NCBI RefSeq assembly: GCF_003369915.1
Contig: NC_046674.1
Location: 14,198,001-14,262,000, forward strand
Direction of reading: 5' to 3'
From: Drosophila miranda
Taxonomy: Eukaryota > Arthropoda > Insecta > Diptera > Drosophilidae
Length of the DNA stretch: 64,000 nt
Positions 34,530 through 47,568 of the stretch are shown here, in pieces. Position 1 is the stretch's first letter; the number at the start of each line of letters is the position of its first letter. The position numbers were made by a program, and so were the translations under genes. Below the pieces are notes generated by a model. The model did not search any database and was not told where the DNA came from. It saw nothing but the letters and a program-made list of their open reading frames with translations.

Positions 34530-36178
34530 ATGGTCGTCTGGCTGGGACTCTGTCTTCTGCTCATCGCTCTGTCCCTGTATCTGCTGTACGCGTTCGAGCG
34601 CCAGACGAGGATCGATCGCCTTACCCACAACTGGCCGGCTCCGCCCTCCCTGCCGATCCTCGGCCATCTGCACATTCTCGCCAAGCTCGTGGGGCCGCAT
34701 CCCTTCCGGCGCGCCACGGAGCTGGTGAACACCCATCTGAAGGATCATCGCGGCAAGCTATGGCTGGGCACAAAGCTCTACCTCGTCGACTGCAACCCGA
34801 AGGACATCCAGGCCCTGTGCAGTGCCCAGCAGATGCTCCAGAAGACCACCGACTACAAGGTGTTCGAGAACTGGCTCTGCGAGGGCCTCTTCACCGCCGA
34901 CTACGACAAGTGGTTCCAGCGGCGCAAGACCCTCACGCCCGCCTTCAACTACACGATGATCAAGCAGTTCGTGCAGGTGTTCGAGCGCCAGTCCCGCATC
35001 CTGCTGCCCCGAGTCGCCGAGTATGCGGAGTCCGGCAAGTCCGTGGACTTTCTCGACCTGATCAGCTGCTATACCCTGGACGTGATCTGTGAGACGGCGC
35101 TGGGGGTGTCGGTGGACGCCCAGTCCGGCAAGAGATCGTCCTACCTTGAAGCGGTCCGGGAGTAAGTGCTGGGAAGATCTGCTTTCCGCTTTCACATTTA
35201 TATTTCGCATTGCTTCGCAGGGTCCTGCACGTCATCGACTACCGCCTGAAGAACCTCTTCTACCGCCACTCGTTCATCTATCGCAGGACCGCCCTGTTCA
35301 GGCGCGAGCAGGAGCTCCTGAAGACCCTGCACGGCTTCACCGAGGGCATTGTCCAGGAGCGCCAGCACCAGTTCAACCTGGACGAGGTGAATCGGAATAC
35401 CATGAGCACCAAGGACGCCGAGATGGACAAGCGGCCGGCCCTCTCCTTCCTGGACACGCTGCTGCAGGCCAAGACGCCGGAGGGGGCGTCGCTGTCGGTG
35501 AAGGAAATCCGCGAGGAGGTCGACACCATCATATTCGGGGGATTCGATCTGACGGCCACCGTCCTGAAGTTCGTCATGTACAACATGACGCTGCACACGG
35601 ACCACCAGCAGCAGTGCCGCGAGGAGATCTGGCAGATCTGTGGCAAGGACACAAAGGAGCCCATCACCATCGAGCAGGTCCAGCAGCTGGAGTTCCTCGA
35701 GTGGTGCGTGAAGGAGACGCTCCGCATGTATCCCCCGGCCCCGCTCCTGACGCGCAGGGCCACGGCCAACTGCCAGATCAGTGAGTAGAGGCCATCCCCC
35801 AGCCAACCCCCTCTCAATTTCGGCCCCTTTCCAGACGATTTCTTCATACCCAAGGGCAACGACGTGGTCATCTCGCCCATGTACATGGGCCGCTGCAAGG
35901 ACTTCTTCCCCGAGCCGCTCGTCTTCAAGCCCGAGCGCTGGGCCCGCGGCGCCGAGCCCAAGATCGAGGCCACCACCTTCATACCCTTCATGACGGGGGC
36001 CCGCAGCTGTCTGGGCCAGCGGTATGCCATGGTCATGATCAAGAGCGTCATGGCCCACCTCCTGCGGAGCTACCGCTTCGAGCCGATCGGCGAGCGACAG
36101 GTGAAGATGAAGCTCAACTTCGTGGTGACCCTGCACACGGTGGAGCCCTACTACTGTCGGGTACGGGCCGTCGAGTGA
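34530..36178 (+). CDS. Cyp312a1: Cytochrome P450, CYP4 clan, probably Cyp312a1
   Basis: Three exons (34530-35161, 35221-35780, 35835-36178; introns 59 and 54 nt) encode 511 residues, the usual length. An N-terminal membrane anchor (VVWLGLCLLLIALSLYLLYA) is followed by a proline hinge (APPSLPILGH). The I-helix reads EVDTIIFGGFDLTA (310-323), the K-helix KETLR (375-379), the PERF-type motif KPERW (429-433), and the haem loop FMTGARSCLG (449-458) with axial Cys456. The enzyme should be an ER monooxygenase fed by P450 reductase. The I-helix lacks the EGHDTT of typical CYP4, so the Glu that links covalently to haem is absent. The identity is inferred from the divergent motif and from the Polr3D neighbourhood, since I recall the fly CG numbers as close. 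The substrate is unknown. Confidence 0.85.
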
Positions 36179-36319
36179 ACGCCGTGTCCTCTGTTCTACC
36201 TTAGAGTATAGTGATACAAGTCTCGAAGTCTTGAGTCTATTTCTAGGGGTCTGCTGTAAGTTGTAGCCTCGATAGAGGTTTTCTATTGGTTGAAAGGATC
36301 CCCCATTGTAATTCAATTC

Positions 36320-36325
36320 ATTAAA
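36320..36325 (+). terminator. Probable poly(A) signal of the P450 gene
   Basis: The variant signal ATTAAA lies 142 nt after the stop codon. Confidence 0.4.
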
Positions 36326-39300
36326 GTATATTTAGAAATGTTCAACAAATGCCTGTGACCCCTCTTTCCCCTCTTTCCTCTCGCCCTTCTGCCTTTGGAT
36401 ACCCATCACCCCATTATTGCCAAGAAAATCCGATTAAACTCGGCAGTTGAAGCTTCGCAGCGTCTCTGAATGCTTCTCCCCGCTCCCCGCCCCCACAACT
36501 CCTGCTGCAGGACCATATCAATCCGTTTCACTCGGCTCTATTCAAATTGGTTGCATACTTCGCGATGCAGGCATAACATTTCCGTTTTTAATGACGCCCA
36601 GCCCATGTCGTGGATGTACAAAAGGAATTCTGTACAATTTGGATATATTTTCCTGCCTGGCTTTATGTACCGTTTTTTATTCGTGGAAGGCGCGTTCGTC
36701 TAGAAAATAATTTCTGGCTGGCGTTGATTTTTATTGTGCCAGCGGAAAATCAGCAAACATTTCCTGGCACTGTAATAAATAAAAATACATAAAGCAGCCA
36801 CCAAACCGTCGCCAGTCAGTCAGTCACTCACTCGCACAGTCCTGCCCCATCCTGGGGCACGCACCCACACGCACACCCACACACACACCCGCATCATCAT
36901 CATCATCGTAGCCATATTCCGGTGAAAATTATGAGCGTTGCCTGCTTATTATTACCGAGTAGAGGGATGGGCAGGGGCGGGGAGAGCAGAGCAGAGCAGA
37001 GCAGAGCATATAAAATGCAATTTATTTAAATAAAAATCAAGTTTAATTCGCAGTGTCGTAAATTTTTCTTTTATTTTTTTATATATACGTACATACAGAC
37101 ATACAATATATATTCTGCCCGTTCTGTTCGTTGAGTTTTGTTCGTCCTGGGCATTGAATTTCACGCTTTTGTTAACAAGCGCATAAAAGTTCATTCTATC
37201 TGGGAAACCGATACGATATGGCTCTGGGCCCTGCTCTCGGAGTGCTCGATGGAGGGGATGGTTCGGGGGGGGGAGGGGATTCGAAGATTGTTGAACTCTC
37301 TGGCTGATTGGCGGAAGGGTGGCCGGATGGGTTGATTGAAGCCAATGACGGGAAAGGGAGATTTCCAAACAGATTTGAGGCCAATTTTGTTTTGGGTTCG
37401 AAAATGGATTTCAGAATGTCTGTAAATTCTTAGATTCGGAAGCCGAAAGAGATCCTTGTACAAAATCTTCATAAATATTTTAAAAAATTGCTGCATCTTA
37501 ATTAAAAAATCATAAAATATAAAAAAAAAAGAGTTTATATTTTTGAGAAATTATGACGAAACCTTTTTAGTGTCCACTTTGTCCTTTTATGACCCACCCC
37601 CAACCGCCGCCCGAGTGTAACTCTTTCCAATTCCATCTTGAAATTAAAATATGCGCCTTAGGAACATGTTTTCCGAGTGAATTTTTGAGTGCTCGGCCAA
37701 AAGTTTTACGATCATTTTATTGGCAATGGCAGGGCACTGCGAGCCCCATCTGGGAGCCTTAACCCTTCCTTGGGCTGCCACCCCCTGCCAGTCCATAACT
37801 CCCATAACTTAATTATCCATATGAATCCCGGAAGGTTTTACGGCCTTCTCCGGCAAACTCCGCTGCCGCCCGGCGGCATTAATTATGATGAGTACTCGCA
37901 GAGTCCTCGGCGTGGCTCGTCGTCGCTTCTTTTAGTGTCAGCTGTCATATTTTTATTTATCTTAATTTACAGATCTTCACGGTGTCTGTCTGTCTGTCCC
38001 GCCGGAGAGGATTCGTGTGGGTGTGGGTGTGGGTGTGCGTGTCGTTGCTCATTAAAATGATGTAAAATCCACGACCAGGTCCAGAGCGCAGTTCATGTTT
38101 TATTGCTGCTGACTGGGCGCAACATTTATTTCGAACAGCCCGTACGGGATCACGGCTAAGTTTATTGTACGGCATAATTCAGGACATCTTCGCCTCAGGG
38201 AAGGTTCGGGCAGCATAATTATAATGGGGATGCCTGGAAATGCTTTTGGACTCTTGTTTTTTGGACTATTCCCATGTCCGTTGCTGTACTGAGTGCAACG
38301 AGAGCAGTAGCACAGTGGCACACAGGCACACAGTGCAATTCACGGAGAGAGGACACTTGCCTCTCTTGCGATCCTCCCTCTAAGTGAGTTTCTCAGTAGG
38401 AACTCTCTCGCCAGCATATTTTAGCAAAGAGCTGAGAGCAGAGTAAAGCCTTTGCCGCACTCAGCAACACACAAGGCTTCTACAAGGTGGTCCGCTTACT
38501 CTCTTTCGGGTCTTATTTTACGCTCAGCTCTACTGAGAGCGCTTTGACGCCATGTCCGATGAGAGAGAGAAAGAAAGCACGAGTAAAGCAGCGCAACAAG
38601 GAGACCAAAGCCACAGCAGAAATAAGTGTGTACACCCAACGAAAAAAGAGAATATTGCACAGAATGGGACTCACGGCCCTCCTGGAGTTGCGGTTAACAG
38701 TGTAACACGTTAAATGGTGGATCCGCCGTCGGAAAATCTCTCCTCCGAGACACGAATAGTGGAGTAATGTGCATACTTTTGGGCTGCTCTATTAACTTTA
38801 ACCCGCAGACCGCTGTCTCCGGAGATGCTGCGACCGAATGCGGTTCTCCCACCTTGCATTCCGGCCACTGCACATATGCCCATTGTTGACTGGTGGATTC
38901 CTTTCCTGTCCTGTCCCTCCATCCCATCAAAAAGGAATGCAAGCTGTCTCCTCCTCTGCGGTTAGGTGAGGTGAGTCCCTGTGGGTTGTCCTTTGGTGTG
39001 ATGTGCGCGCGTGTGTGTGTGTGTGTGGGAGGGGGGGGTGACGGAGACTTTGAAGTAATCGTCGCCGCGGAGATTGCCTTACGGCTAAGCCTCATTTGCG
39101 GTTTAATTGTGTCGCCGGACGGCAGCTGAAAGTCGATTATGTCAATATTGTCGTGCGGGACCCACCGGCTAATGGCTAATGGATGGGCCGGCATGGGAGT
39201 GGGGTGGGAGTCACGGTCTCGGCATGAGGAATGTTTGCGATAAGCTGCGGACAACCGCCGGCTGCCGCTGTTAGATAGCCGCAACTCATATGCTAATTAG

Positions 39301-40545
39301 GGCGACATACTGGGTACCTTTAAGGCGTCTCGGGCGCCCACCCAGAGCTCCCATGATGGAGAGCCCTTCCTTCCCCGAGGCACTCGGGGAAACAACAATG
39401 CGGCCATAAACCAGCTGCCGAAACACACATATAAAAATCAGTTGGAATACATTTAGGAATCGAATTACATTAAAGGGGTGGCTCCGGCAGGGGCTCCGGC
39501 AGGGGCTGTAACTGTATAAAAAAGGAGTAGCTGCTGAGCCATTTTACACATTAAAAACGCATAAAAATCGGCAAAGAAAACAGGAAGAACAAGCAACAAA
39601 TAAAGTGGCCATAAACATAAAAACCAAGTTGGGTTTCCACTGGGGTGGGGGAGGGGAAAGCGCAGCAATTGAAGCAATCAATTAAAATTGATGAACGAAA
39701 TTGAATCACGTGTTACAATGCCACGGAGCCAGGCGGACTCCACTCCGCAGTGTGTGATTGGAAATAGATTGAAGGAAGTAATAAAGTTCCCATAAAACCG
39801 GCATCGTACACCCCGTACAAAGTGGTTCAGATCCACGGCAGTAAAGAATCCTAGACCTTAAAGCGAGTGTAAGAAAAAAGATATTGAAATGGAGAGGAAA
39901 AAAATGACTTACCCTTGGAATGGAATGGAATGTCAACTGCAAGATTCCGGAGAGGTTGCCAAATCGAAATGCAAAACAGAACCGTTTTGCTAATGTAATT
40001 AACCAGTCTGCAAGGAAAATGGCACAACGAAGGGAAATTAGTAAGAAAACAGAGCAAGGCAAAAAATTAAGCAAAAGCAAAAAAAGGGAAGAAGGAAAGG
40101 AAAGGGGTAGCCCCAGAGGGAGGGGCGAAAATTACAAACTGTTGCTGCAAAATGTCAACCTAAACCTTTTATGCACAACCAGGGGCCAGGACCTGGGGGC
40201 AGCTGTCCTGCCCAGAAGGAGGCGGCTAATTACACTGCACAGCACACAGCTGAAGGCCGGACCATATGCGGGCGTCGGCACTGCAGATACTCTTCCTTTT
40301 TGGCCAGCAATATGGCATGACAAGGCTCCAGGGGATTGCATAAAACTGTAAGGTATGGCCATGTCTCGGATATGACCAAGGACTCCGCCTGGGCAGCTTC
40401 TTGGCAGAATTGGAATGCCCCTGGAATGCAAGGGTGTATAAAGGAAAAGGAAAAAATTACATGCAGTCCTAAGGGGCAGACCCCAAGCTGGCCAAAACGT
40501 AGTTTGTTTTGCTGAAGACATTAAACAGAAGCCAACGGCAGGGGA
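36326..40545. other. Gene-free region, left part
   Basis: No exon supported on either strand. The region is AT-rich with many TTAATTA and CATAAA words, which are compatible with homeodomain binding but not specific. Repeats include CATCATCATCATC near 36892, GCAGAGCAGA near 36985, GTGTGGGTGTGGG near 38015-38040 and (GT)n near 39005-39030. Confidence 0.45.
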
Positions 40546-40566
40546 GGGGGGGGGGGGGGGGGGGGG
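40546..40566 (+). repeat. G homopolymer (21 G)
   Basis: An uninterrupted run of 21 G in a longer G-rich block (40541-40574). Its length may vary or be a sequencing artefact. Confidence 0.9.
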
Positions 40567-41271
40567 CGGGGCGTGGGTTATTCCAGGCACGTAACAGACA
40601 CAAAAGAGTAATACGGAATTAATTAAAACAAAAATTGCTTAAGAAATTGTATTTTATCTATATTATTGCAGGTCCCTTGCATGGTTTGCAGGGGGGCGGG
40701 CCGAGGGGCGTTGCATATCGAAGATTGTCAGCGGCACATGAGGCAGAAGCGGCGACGGCGACGGCGGCAACCACAGAAAGACCAGCAAACATTTCAGAAA
40801 AGTTTCGTTTGCATAAAGTTTTGTTTTGTTCAAATAACAGAGCAGAACAAAACAAAAGCAAACATCGCTACATGGCAGCAGCCACTTAAATGTAACAGGC
40901 AAAAGTTCAGAGTCCAAACTTTTCGACCCCCGCCACCCCACCCACCACCCTCCAGGCATAGGGATGGGCGCGTGAGGGCATCTCAGAGAGTCCTTGCATC
41001 GGCCAGAAGACACAATTTTAAAGAGTAATATTTGCAGAGTTTATCGCGTGCCACGTTGCCATCTCCATCTCCCGTTGCCATCAGCAACATTGTTGCGCTC
41101 TCATATCAAACATCTCTCCGAGCTGTGTGTGGGTGTGGGTGTGCGTATGTGCCAGTGTCCGTGTCTGTGTCTGTGTCTGTGGTCATGGTGGCGTAAGTCA
41201 AACAAACGAAAAGTTGTGCTCGCATAACTGCCAGAGGTGCCGCTCCCGCTCTCACCCCCGCTCTCTCACTC

Positions 41272-41296
41272 ACTCTCTCTCTCTCTCTCTCTCTCT
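41272..41296. repeat. (CT)n microsatellite
   Basis: A CT dinucleotide tract of about 25 nt. Confidence 0.8.
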
Positions 41297-42520
41297 GGAA
41301 GTCCAGCAGTTGTGCGGTGACGCCTGCTTCTGCTTCTGCTTAGGTGCGTGCATTGTGAGGTCTGCCCGGCGTCACCTTCCTTTCCCGACACGAGTGCAAT
41401 TCGAACTTTGGAACTTTACAGCTGGAAAGAGCAAGACATTGTTTCTCTCTGCGGCTGCCGCTGCCGGCGGAAAGAGCACCAAACTCTGTGGTTAGAGGGA
41501 GATGCGAATGAATGGCTTGGCAGAAGGCTTATCGGGCGCAAAAATCTGCCTGTAACCACATTTGTCCCTGATTTTGTGATTAATTTTTGTTCATAAATCA
41601 TTAATTAGCTCAGAGAAAAGTGTTTAGTGGAAATCAAAGAGGCCTGGAGAGTCCACTGCGCTGGAAATCATCGAATTAACCGCAAAGTGTTTCAGTTTTA
41701 AGCCCATTAGGCCGCCAAAGAACCCTGCTTTGAGGATATACAGGATTAAGGACGGGCAATAATTGGATACAAAACGAAAAAGAGTTGCCGTTTTAATTAC
41801 TCAAAAAGAGAACCCAGCCCCGCCCAGAAGCCATCAAACCCAGGCCCGGAATGCCCGGCATTAGGACAAGGTGGGAGGCAGTGGAGAAACCAAATAAAGA
41901 TACAAATAAAAATAAAAACAAGGTAGAAAAAAACCCCCCAGAATCAGAATCTGAATCTGTCTGTCTGTCAGATTTCAAGCTCAACTAATGAGTGACCAAG
42001 CATAAACAGAATTGGGGGGGATGGAGTTTCGACTTAAGTCCATTGCCATGGACGAGCACCTTGCCACGGACGAGGGGCTGCACCGGCGCCCACGGACAGA
42101 CCGTTGTTGAATGTCTCAAGTCAAGCGGGTCCCTCGGCCAACACTTATTTTAATGAGAAATTCTAATTTCACCAATAATACAAAAGCCCCACGACGACAG
42201 CCAGGAAAAATGCGCATAGAGAAAAGCAGACAAGAGGAGAGGAGAGTGGAGAGAGGAGAACAAATACTAGAGTGAAATGTGGCTAAAGATATTTTTGCTT
42301 TTCTTGGCAAAGAAGGAACTCTCTGGGCTCTGATTGCTTTCTGCCACTCGTCCGTGACGAAAACAAAAGAGGCCAAAGTCGTCGCCCAAGTCTTTTCCCC
42401 TATCGAAAAACGGGAAAAACGGGAAGAACAGGAACAAAAAAAAATATACACGAATTGCCTGCATAAAAATATCTTGAGTATTTGCTAGTAGTCTGCAATT
42501 AAATGCGGGGGACGGGGCTC

Positions 42521-42523
<3 letters not shown>

Positions 42524-42552
<29 letters not shown>
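42524..42552. repeat. (CT)n microsatellite
   Basis: A CT dinucleotide tract of about 29 nt. Confidence 0.85.
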
Positions 42553-42555
<3 letters not shown>

Positions 42556-43468
42556 CCTTTTGGGGGGAAACGGAGCTTAGCAATAATAATTACAGTAAGG
42601 CTGGGCCCGGGGGCCCATGGCTGAAGTGTTGCCAGGGCAAAAGTTCTTCTCATTCCAAAGGGATGCGCGAAGAAAAGGCAAAGATGAAGCTGAAGATGAA
42701 GGTTTGTCAGTGCCAGGGCCAGGGCCGGGGACTGAAAGATGGATAGCCGTAAGATTTTGCCAGAATTATGCAAAATTGACAGTTGTTGACGCTGGCGAAA
42801 GGTTCATTAAAGGTTTCAAGCATCGAGGATCGAGGGTCTAGAAACAGATGGTGCTTTCTGCTAGGCCACACTGGGAGAGAAAGGCAGAGCGCGCGAGATG
42901 GAAGATCAGATGATTCTTCAGTTCAATCAATGCCCTTATTTCCATTTTCCCCAGTTCAAAATCAAATAAGACAAGCCCAAAGACAAGGCCAGTACCCAGC
43001 AATGCCCAGGGGCCGTAATCGGACATAAATTTAACTAATATACAACCCAGAACGGAACAGAACGGAACAGAACGGCATTCGCATCGCAATGCATTACCCA
43101 ACCTTCGGAGGGGGGGGCGGCACGCATCCTCCCCGTTCGGCATGTGTTCGGCAATAATCTAGCCAAGTCGAATTACAGTTACAGCTACAGATACAGAGTT
43201 AAGGTAACGGTAACGCATGGCAATGTCCATAAAGTGACACTGAGTGTCAGTTTCAATTAAACATGTTGACAGCTGTAAGGACAGGACAGGGCAGGGCAGG
43301 ACAGGGCAGCAGCCTAAGCCCCACCCCAAACCCCCTTACCAAGAGATACTCATACAATGGGCCAGGTCCTCGGGTCAGGCGGTGGTTGATTTCGCCGGCA
43401 ACTCGAGGCAATTTCGATTTTAATACAGCAAATTCCTGGCATTGTCGCCTGTCCATAAAGAAAGTCAA

Positions 43469-43497
43469 CGACGACGACGACGACGACGACGACGACG
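43469..43497. repeat. (GAC)n trinucleotide repeat
   Basis: About nine tandem GAC/ACG units. No coding context seen. Confidence 0.85.
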
Positions 43498-46400
43498 TCT
43501 GGGAAGAACAAGTCAAAGGAGCAGCACTCATATGACAACTTTATCCGGCCGGAAAGAACACGAACAGTATTTGCATTCCATGCATTCGACTTTGATTTTT
43601 GTGACAGGAGAACGGAGCCCAAGAAACTTCTTGCAATTTTAAGTAATTTTATGTGTACGAGGAGTATTTGTTTTAATTTACATTCGAAATGAACGATTCG
43701 ATTCGATTCGATTCGATTTGATTTTCCTTGGCAATTTTTAGCCCTGTCCGTCCGTCCATTGACAACTTGTCAAACATTCTAATATCCTGCGCCGTACGGG
43801 CTTGTGTGCATCTGTGCGTGCGATGTCCTGTGTCCTGTGTCCGGTGTCCTGGACGTGTGTGTGTGCTCCTCCACAGATTAATTAAACTGCACCGTGAACG
43901 GGCAAATACACAAAGATCCCACTGTTTGCATATTAATTTCCATGTAAATCTAATTGAAGTTGACACAAATTGGTAATATTTTTGGAACGAAGGAAACGCG
44001 TGAGTCCAGTGGAGGGCACCGTCTATAGATCAATCAATATTGGGGGTTTTGGCATCTAAAATTCATAGATCTACTATCTGGCATCAATGGTAATTGAGAT
44101 TTTGAGGCGGCGACCCTTGAACGGCGACCCAATCTCGAAAGCCCTCAAGTCAATCTCTTCGAGGCTTCCCCGCTTTTGTTGCTTGGATTTTTTGTTGTAT
44201 TTTCCAGAGTTAAGAGGGTGGAAAGAGAGAGAGAGAGGGAAACCACTCGATGTCATTTTGACGCCATCGAGCGGTAGTATTTGCCAAAAATATTAGCGTA
44301 ATGCCTTTGACAAATCAATCGAATCGGCAGAAGGCTGAGTGCCATTCGCATTCTTCGCACTCTCTCAGTGGGCGTTGGTCACACCTCGTGCCACAATTAT
44401 TTGCACAAAACTGTGGCACCAACAGCCACAAGAGAACAGAACAGAACCAAACTTGTTGACGGTTCGGATCAAAGGCGGATTTTTGCAAAAATCATCCAAA
44501 AGTGGAATGTTTAAAGTCAACAAAAACACAATTTGAAATCAATTTTATGCAAAAATCACAGCGGCAGAAATTGAGCCACATTTCGTGTGTGCCACATGGC
44601 AACCCTTTTGGGTTCCGTCCCGTTTCCCCATCCATTCCTCTATCCACCGCATAGTCAAAGCCAATTTATTGTGCATATTTCACTCCAGGATGAAACTTTT
44701 TTACCCCGGAGCCTGGCAGCACGTGCTCCTGGCAGTTGGTGCCCCAGGAGTCCGCCATTTGGGGTCGGTGGCAAATCGGGAGACTTTCGAGCTCTTTGGC
44801 GAACAAAAACAAGTCCTTTTGCAACCAGGAATGGGCCAAAAGGTGAAGCGAATCAAGTCTGCTTGGCTTTCTTGTACATCTGAGTAGAATATCTGCAAGG
44901 CTTCTATGATCTTCTGCATTGCTCTGCAATGCCCCTACTAACGATTAGCACGATCTATGGACTATATTTGCCTAGTTACTCCGTTCAGGAATGCCCTGCC
45001 ATGCCGCTGTTTAATCGCTCCCAGTGGAGCACAATGAAATGGCCACATGGGGTCCACATTCACTGGCGTCACTCCGGCCAAGTTTGGTGGGTGCTCTGTG
45101 TAGAAGCAGCAGGATATCGGTGAAGCCCCCTACGAGGCCAAGGAGCCGAGCAACACCCTGGATTCCTAAGAGCCGAAGAACAGCCTAAAGTCCCTTAAGT
45201 CGAACAGCACCCAAAACTCCTCTGTGTCCTTTGAGTCCTACCACACCCAAGAGTCTTTGGCTGGAACCGCCCCAGAGGAACCAGTCAATCGTGGGCTGAA
45301 GCCTCCGCAGTGTTGGAAAAGGACGAAAAGGACGCCTGGGGAAATTATGCAGAAACCATTAAAAGGACCTGCCCGCAAACTATATTCACCCGCCATCGAA
45401 GTAAAAACAATAAAAGCCCAAATTTAACTTTCAGATCATAAATTCTGTGGCCAAGTGCGGAAAACCTTTTCACACATCACTCAGCTCCTTGGAGCGCAGG
45501 ATGCACCATGAATAATATTTGGCGACACTGCGCTTTTACGGGCCAACAGATTTTCCGCCTCGTCTCCGACGGGACCGAGCGCAAAGCCCCATAAAACTTT
45601 ATGCGAGGGGGTTCGAGGGGGGTTTGAGGGGGGTTCATCGATTGCAGTAGTATTCAAATCGTACGCAAAGATGGCATTAAAAATGATATTGAAAGTGCCC
45701 GAAGCCACACACCGACGGCCATAAAAGCTGCTCGGTTTGAGGTAATTAGTTTTTTGGCTCATGTCTGTGCGGATCGTAAAAGATAAGTTTGGGTCGCCTG
45801 GTTAGATTCCCCCATCCCCCATCCCATTGCCACGTCCTCGAATTCATCCATCCACTGCGGGACATTAGCATTTGAGAGAAAAACCATTCAGGATTTGTTT
45901 AGTTTTTATTGCTTCGCGTAAATGTCATAAAGAAAAGTGTTCTGTAACGAACGGAAAACGCTTTCAAACAAACACATGAGGCATGCACACGAGTATATCT
46001 CTGTTTTATGGCTAGAGAGCAGAGCTGTTTAAGTAATTGCATTCGATTTGTTTGCTAGAAACGGAAGGAAGGACAGGGAACAGGGAACAGGGACAGGGAC
46101 ATTCCCACAAGGAATCCATGTGTTAAATGTTTCTCACTGCTACATGTACTAGTTCTAACACATCATTTACTGGGGAACTTCTTCCTGATCTTAAATATGC
46201 GTCTCGTCTTGGCTCCATCATTTGGCTGTCCGTTACTCTTGCCTCTTGCCTGTCCCAATGCTGTGCTCGTGTGTATTGAGAGGAGAGAGTCATTGGGGTG
46301 TTTGAGAGACGAGTGGGAGTAACCCTTCGCCACCAGAATTCGTGTTTTACCAGAATCCGTATTTGGGAACACCTTTAGCCCGAAGCTGTGCCATCACCTG

Positions 46401-46679
46401 CGTAGATCATGCAATCTGTAAGCCGAGAATGCGAAAACAAAACACAAAATGCGTTAAGTTTATTTAGATTTATACAAATAATTGCGCTAGTAATTTGCGT
46501 GTGGCTGAGTGAGACTTTGGCACCGAATTAAATGGCGTCGATCGTTGAGGCTGTGTTCTGTCCTCTTTTTGTTCGACGGCCGCTTCTAGTCTCTCTCTCT
46601 CTATTATCCCTACAGACTCTGTGGCTTCCTACCAAATCCCACATACATCCATCATCTTTATAGAAAATATGGTCCGTCA

Positions 46680-47568
46680 CTAGGCGGAGTTTCTCCATGT
46701 CCTGGCATGTTCCAATATGAACTTCAGTGATAGCTTATCAGAACTATTCATGGGTTCTTCAAGATGGAACGATGACAGCTTGGGAAAGTGCTACTTAAAG
46801 TACTTAAGCTGGCAATTCACGAGGGTGAGCTCTTCCGGCATTAGGCATTGGATTGGGAGTTCCCCCTTCAGGGCGACAACCCAATTTTCAACTGTCAGAC
46901 ATCGCAGCCTTCTTAGCTTGCACAACAGATCAAAGATAAAGAGGTGCCATATCGGCCCTGATTTGTATTGAGATCTATCGCCGACAGTCAGTTCTTCCAA
47001 GTCAACAAAGCCCCGAATTCAGTTCTTGATTACTGAAAAGCCAAAACAAAGAATTATTAGGAGAACTCATAGAGTTAAACGACTCATTCAGTTAAATGCT
47101 CACCCGAATGACCAGCAAAGTTGTACAGCCGCAAGTGCTTTACTTTTGGAACGCCCTCGAACATAGGGAAGACCAGACAGATGTCGGCCATGCTGCCACC
47201 TTCCAGCACCAATTCAACGGATCTCAGTTTGGGGCTGCTTTCCACAAAGGATTTGATGGCGTCGCAATTGGAATTGTCGGCCCCAAAGCTAATGGTTTCC
47301 AAATTGACACAATACCGCTCGACATCCGGCAACAAGGGATGGACATCGGAGGGGTTCATAAACTTCAGATGGATCATTGTGGAGCCGCACAGTCGTACAA
47401 GATTCGACACGTTCGAACCCATTTTGAGGACAACAAATGATCTAGTACAGCATCCCAGAGCTTGGGATGAACTTCGATCAACTCCATTTGATCTTCAAGT
47501 TCAAGAATTTTGAATATACGATCTAGGATATCGAAGGGCAAGTCCTGGAGATTCTTCGGTGCTTCCAT
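46680..47568 (-). pseudogene. F-box / leucine-rich repeat pseudogene with three lesions
   Basis: The minus-strand frame begins with an F-box (LQDLPFDILDRIFKILELED) after the ATG at 47568. Near 47430 the frame shifts by one base with no room for an intron. Downstream the frame continues with CGSTMIHLKF and leucine-rich segments (NLETISF, KLRSVELVLE, VKHLRLYNF). A normal 71-nt intron follows (GTGAGC at 47103 to CTTTTCAG at 47033). The next exon has an in-frame TGA at 47021-47019 and a TAG at 46793-46791, yet the same frame goes on with FPKLSSFHLEEP to a final TAG at 46682-46680. The CGS motif aligns with the intact F-box gene at 28-29 kb, which supports a true frameshift. It is an inactivated member of an F-box family, unless the lesions are assembly errors. 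Confidence 0.75.

Larger units (their letters stand above)
40575..46679. other. Gene-free region, right part
   Basis: No intact gene. Simple repeats include (CT)n at 41272-41296 and 42524-42552, GGAACAGAAC repeats near 43052-43075, GGGCA/GGACA repeats near 43280-43310, (GAC)n at 43469-43497 and ATTCG repeats near 43688-43715. A possible broken coding exon at 45111-45425 is discussed in the findings. Confidence 0.45.
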
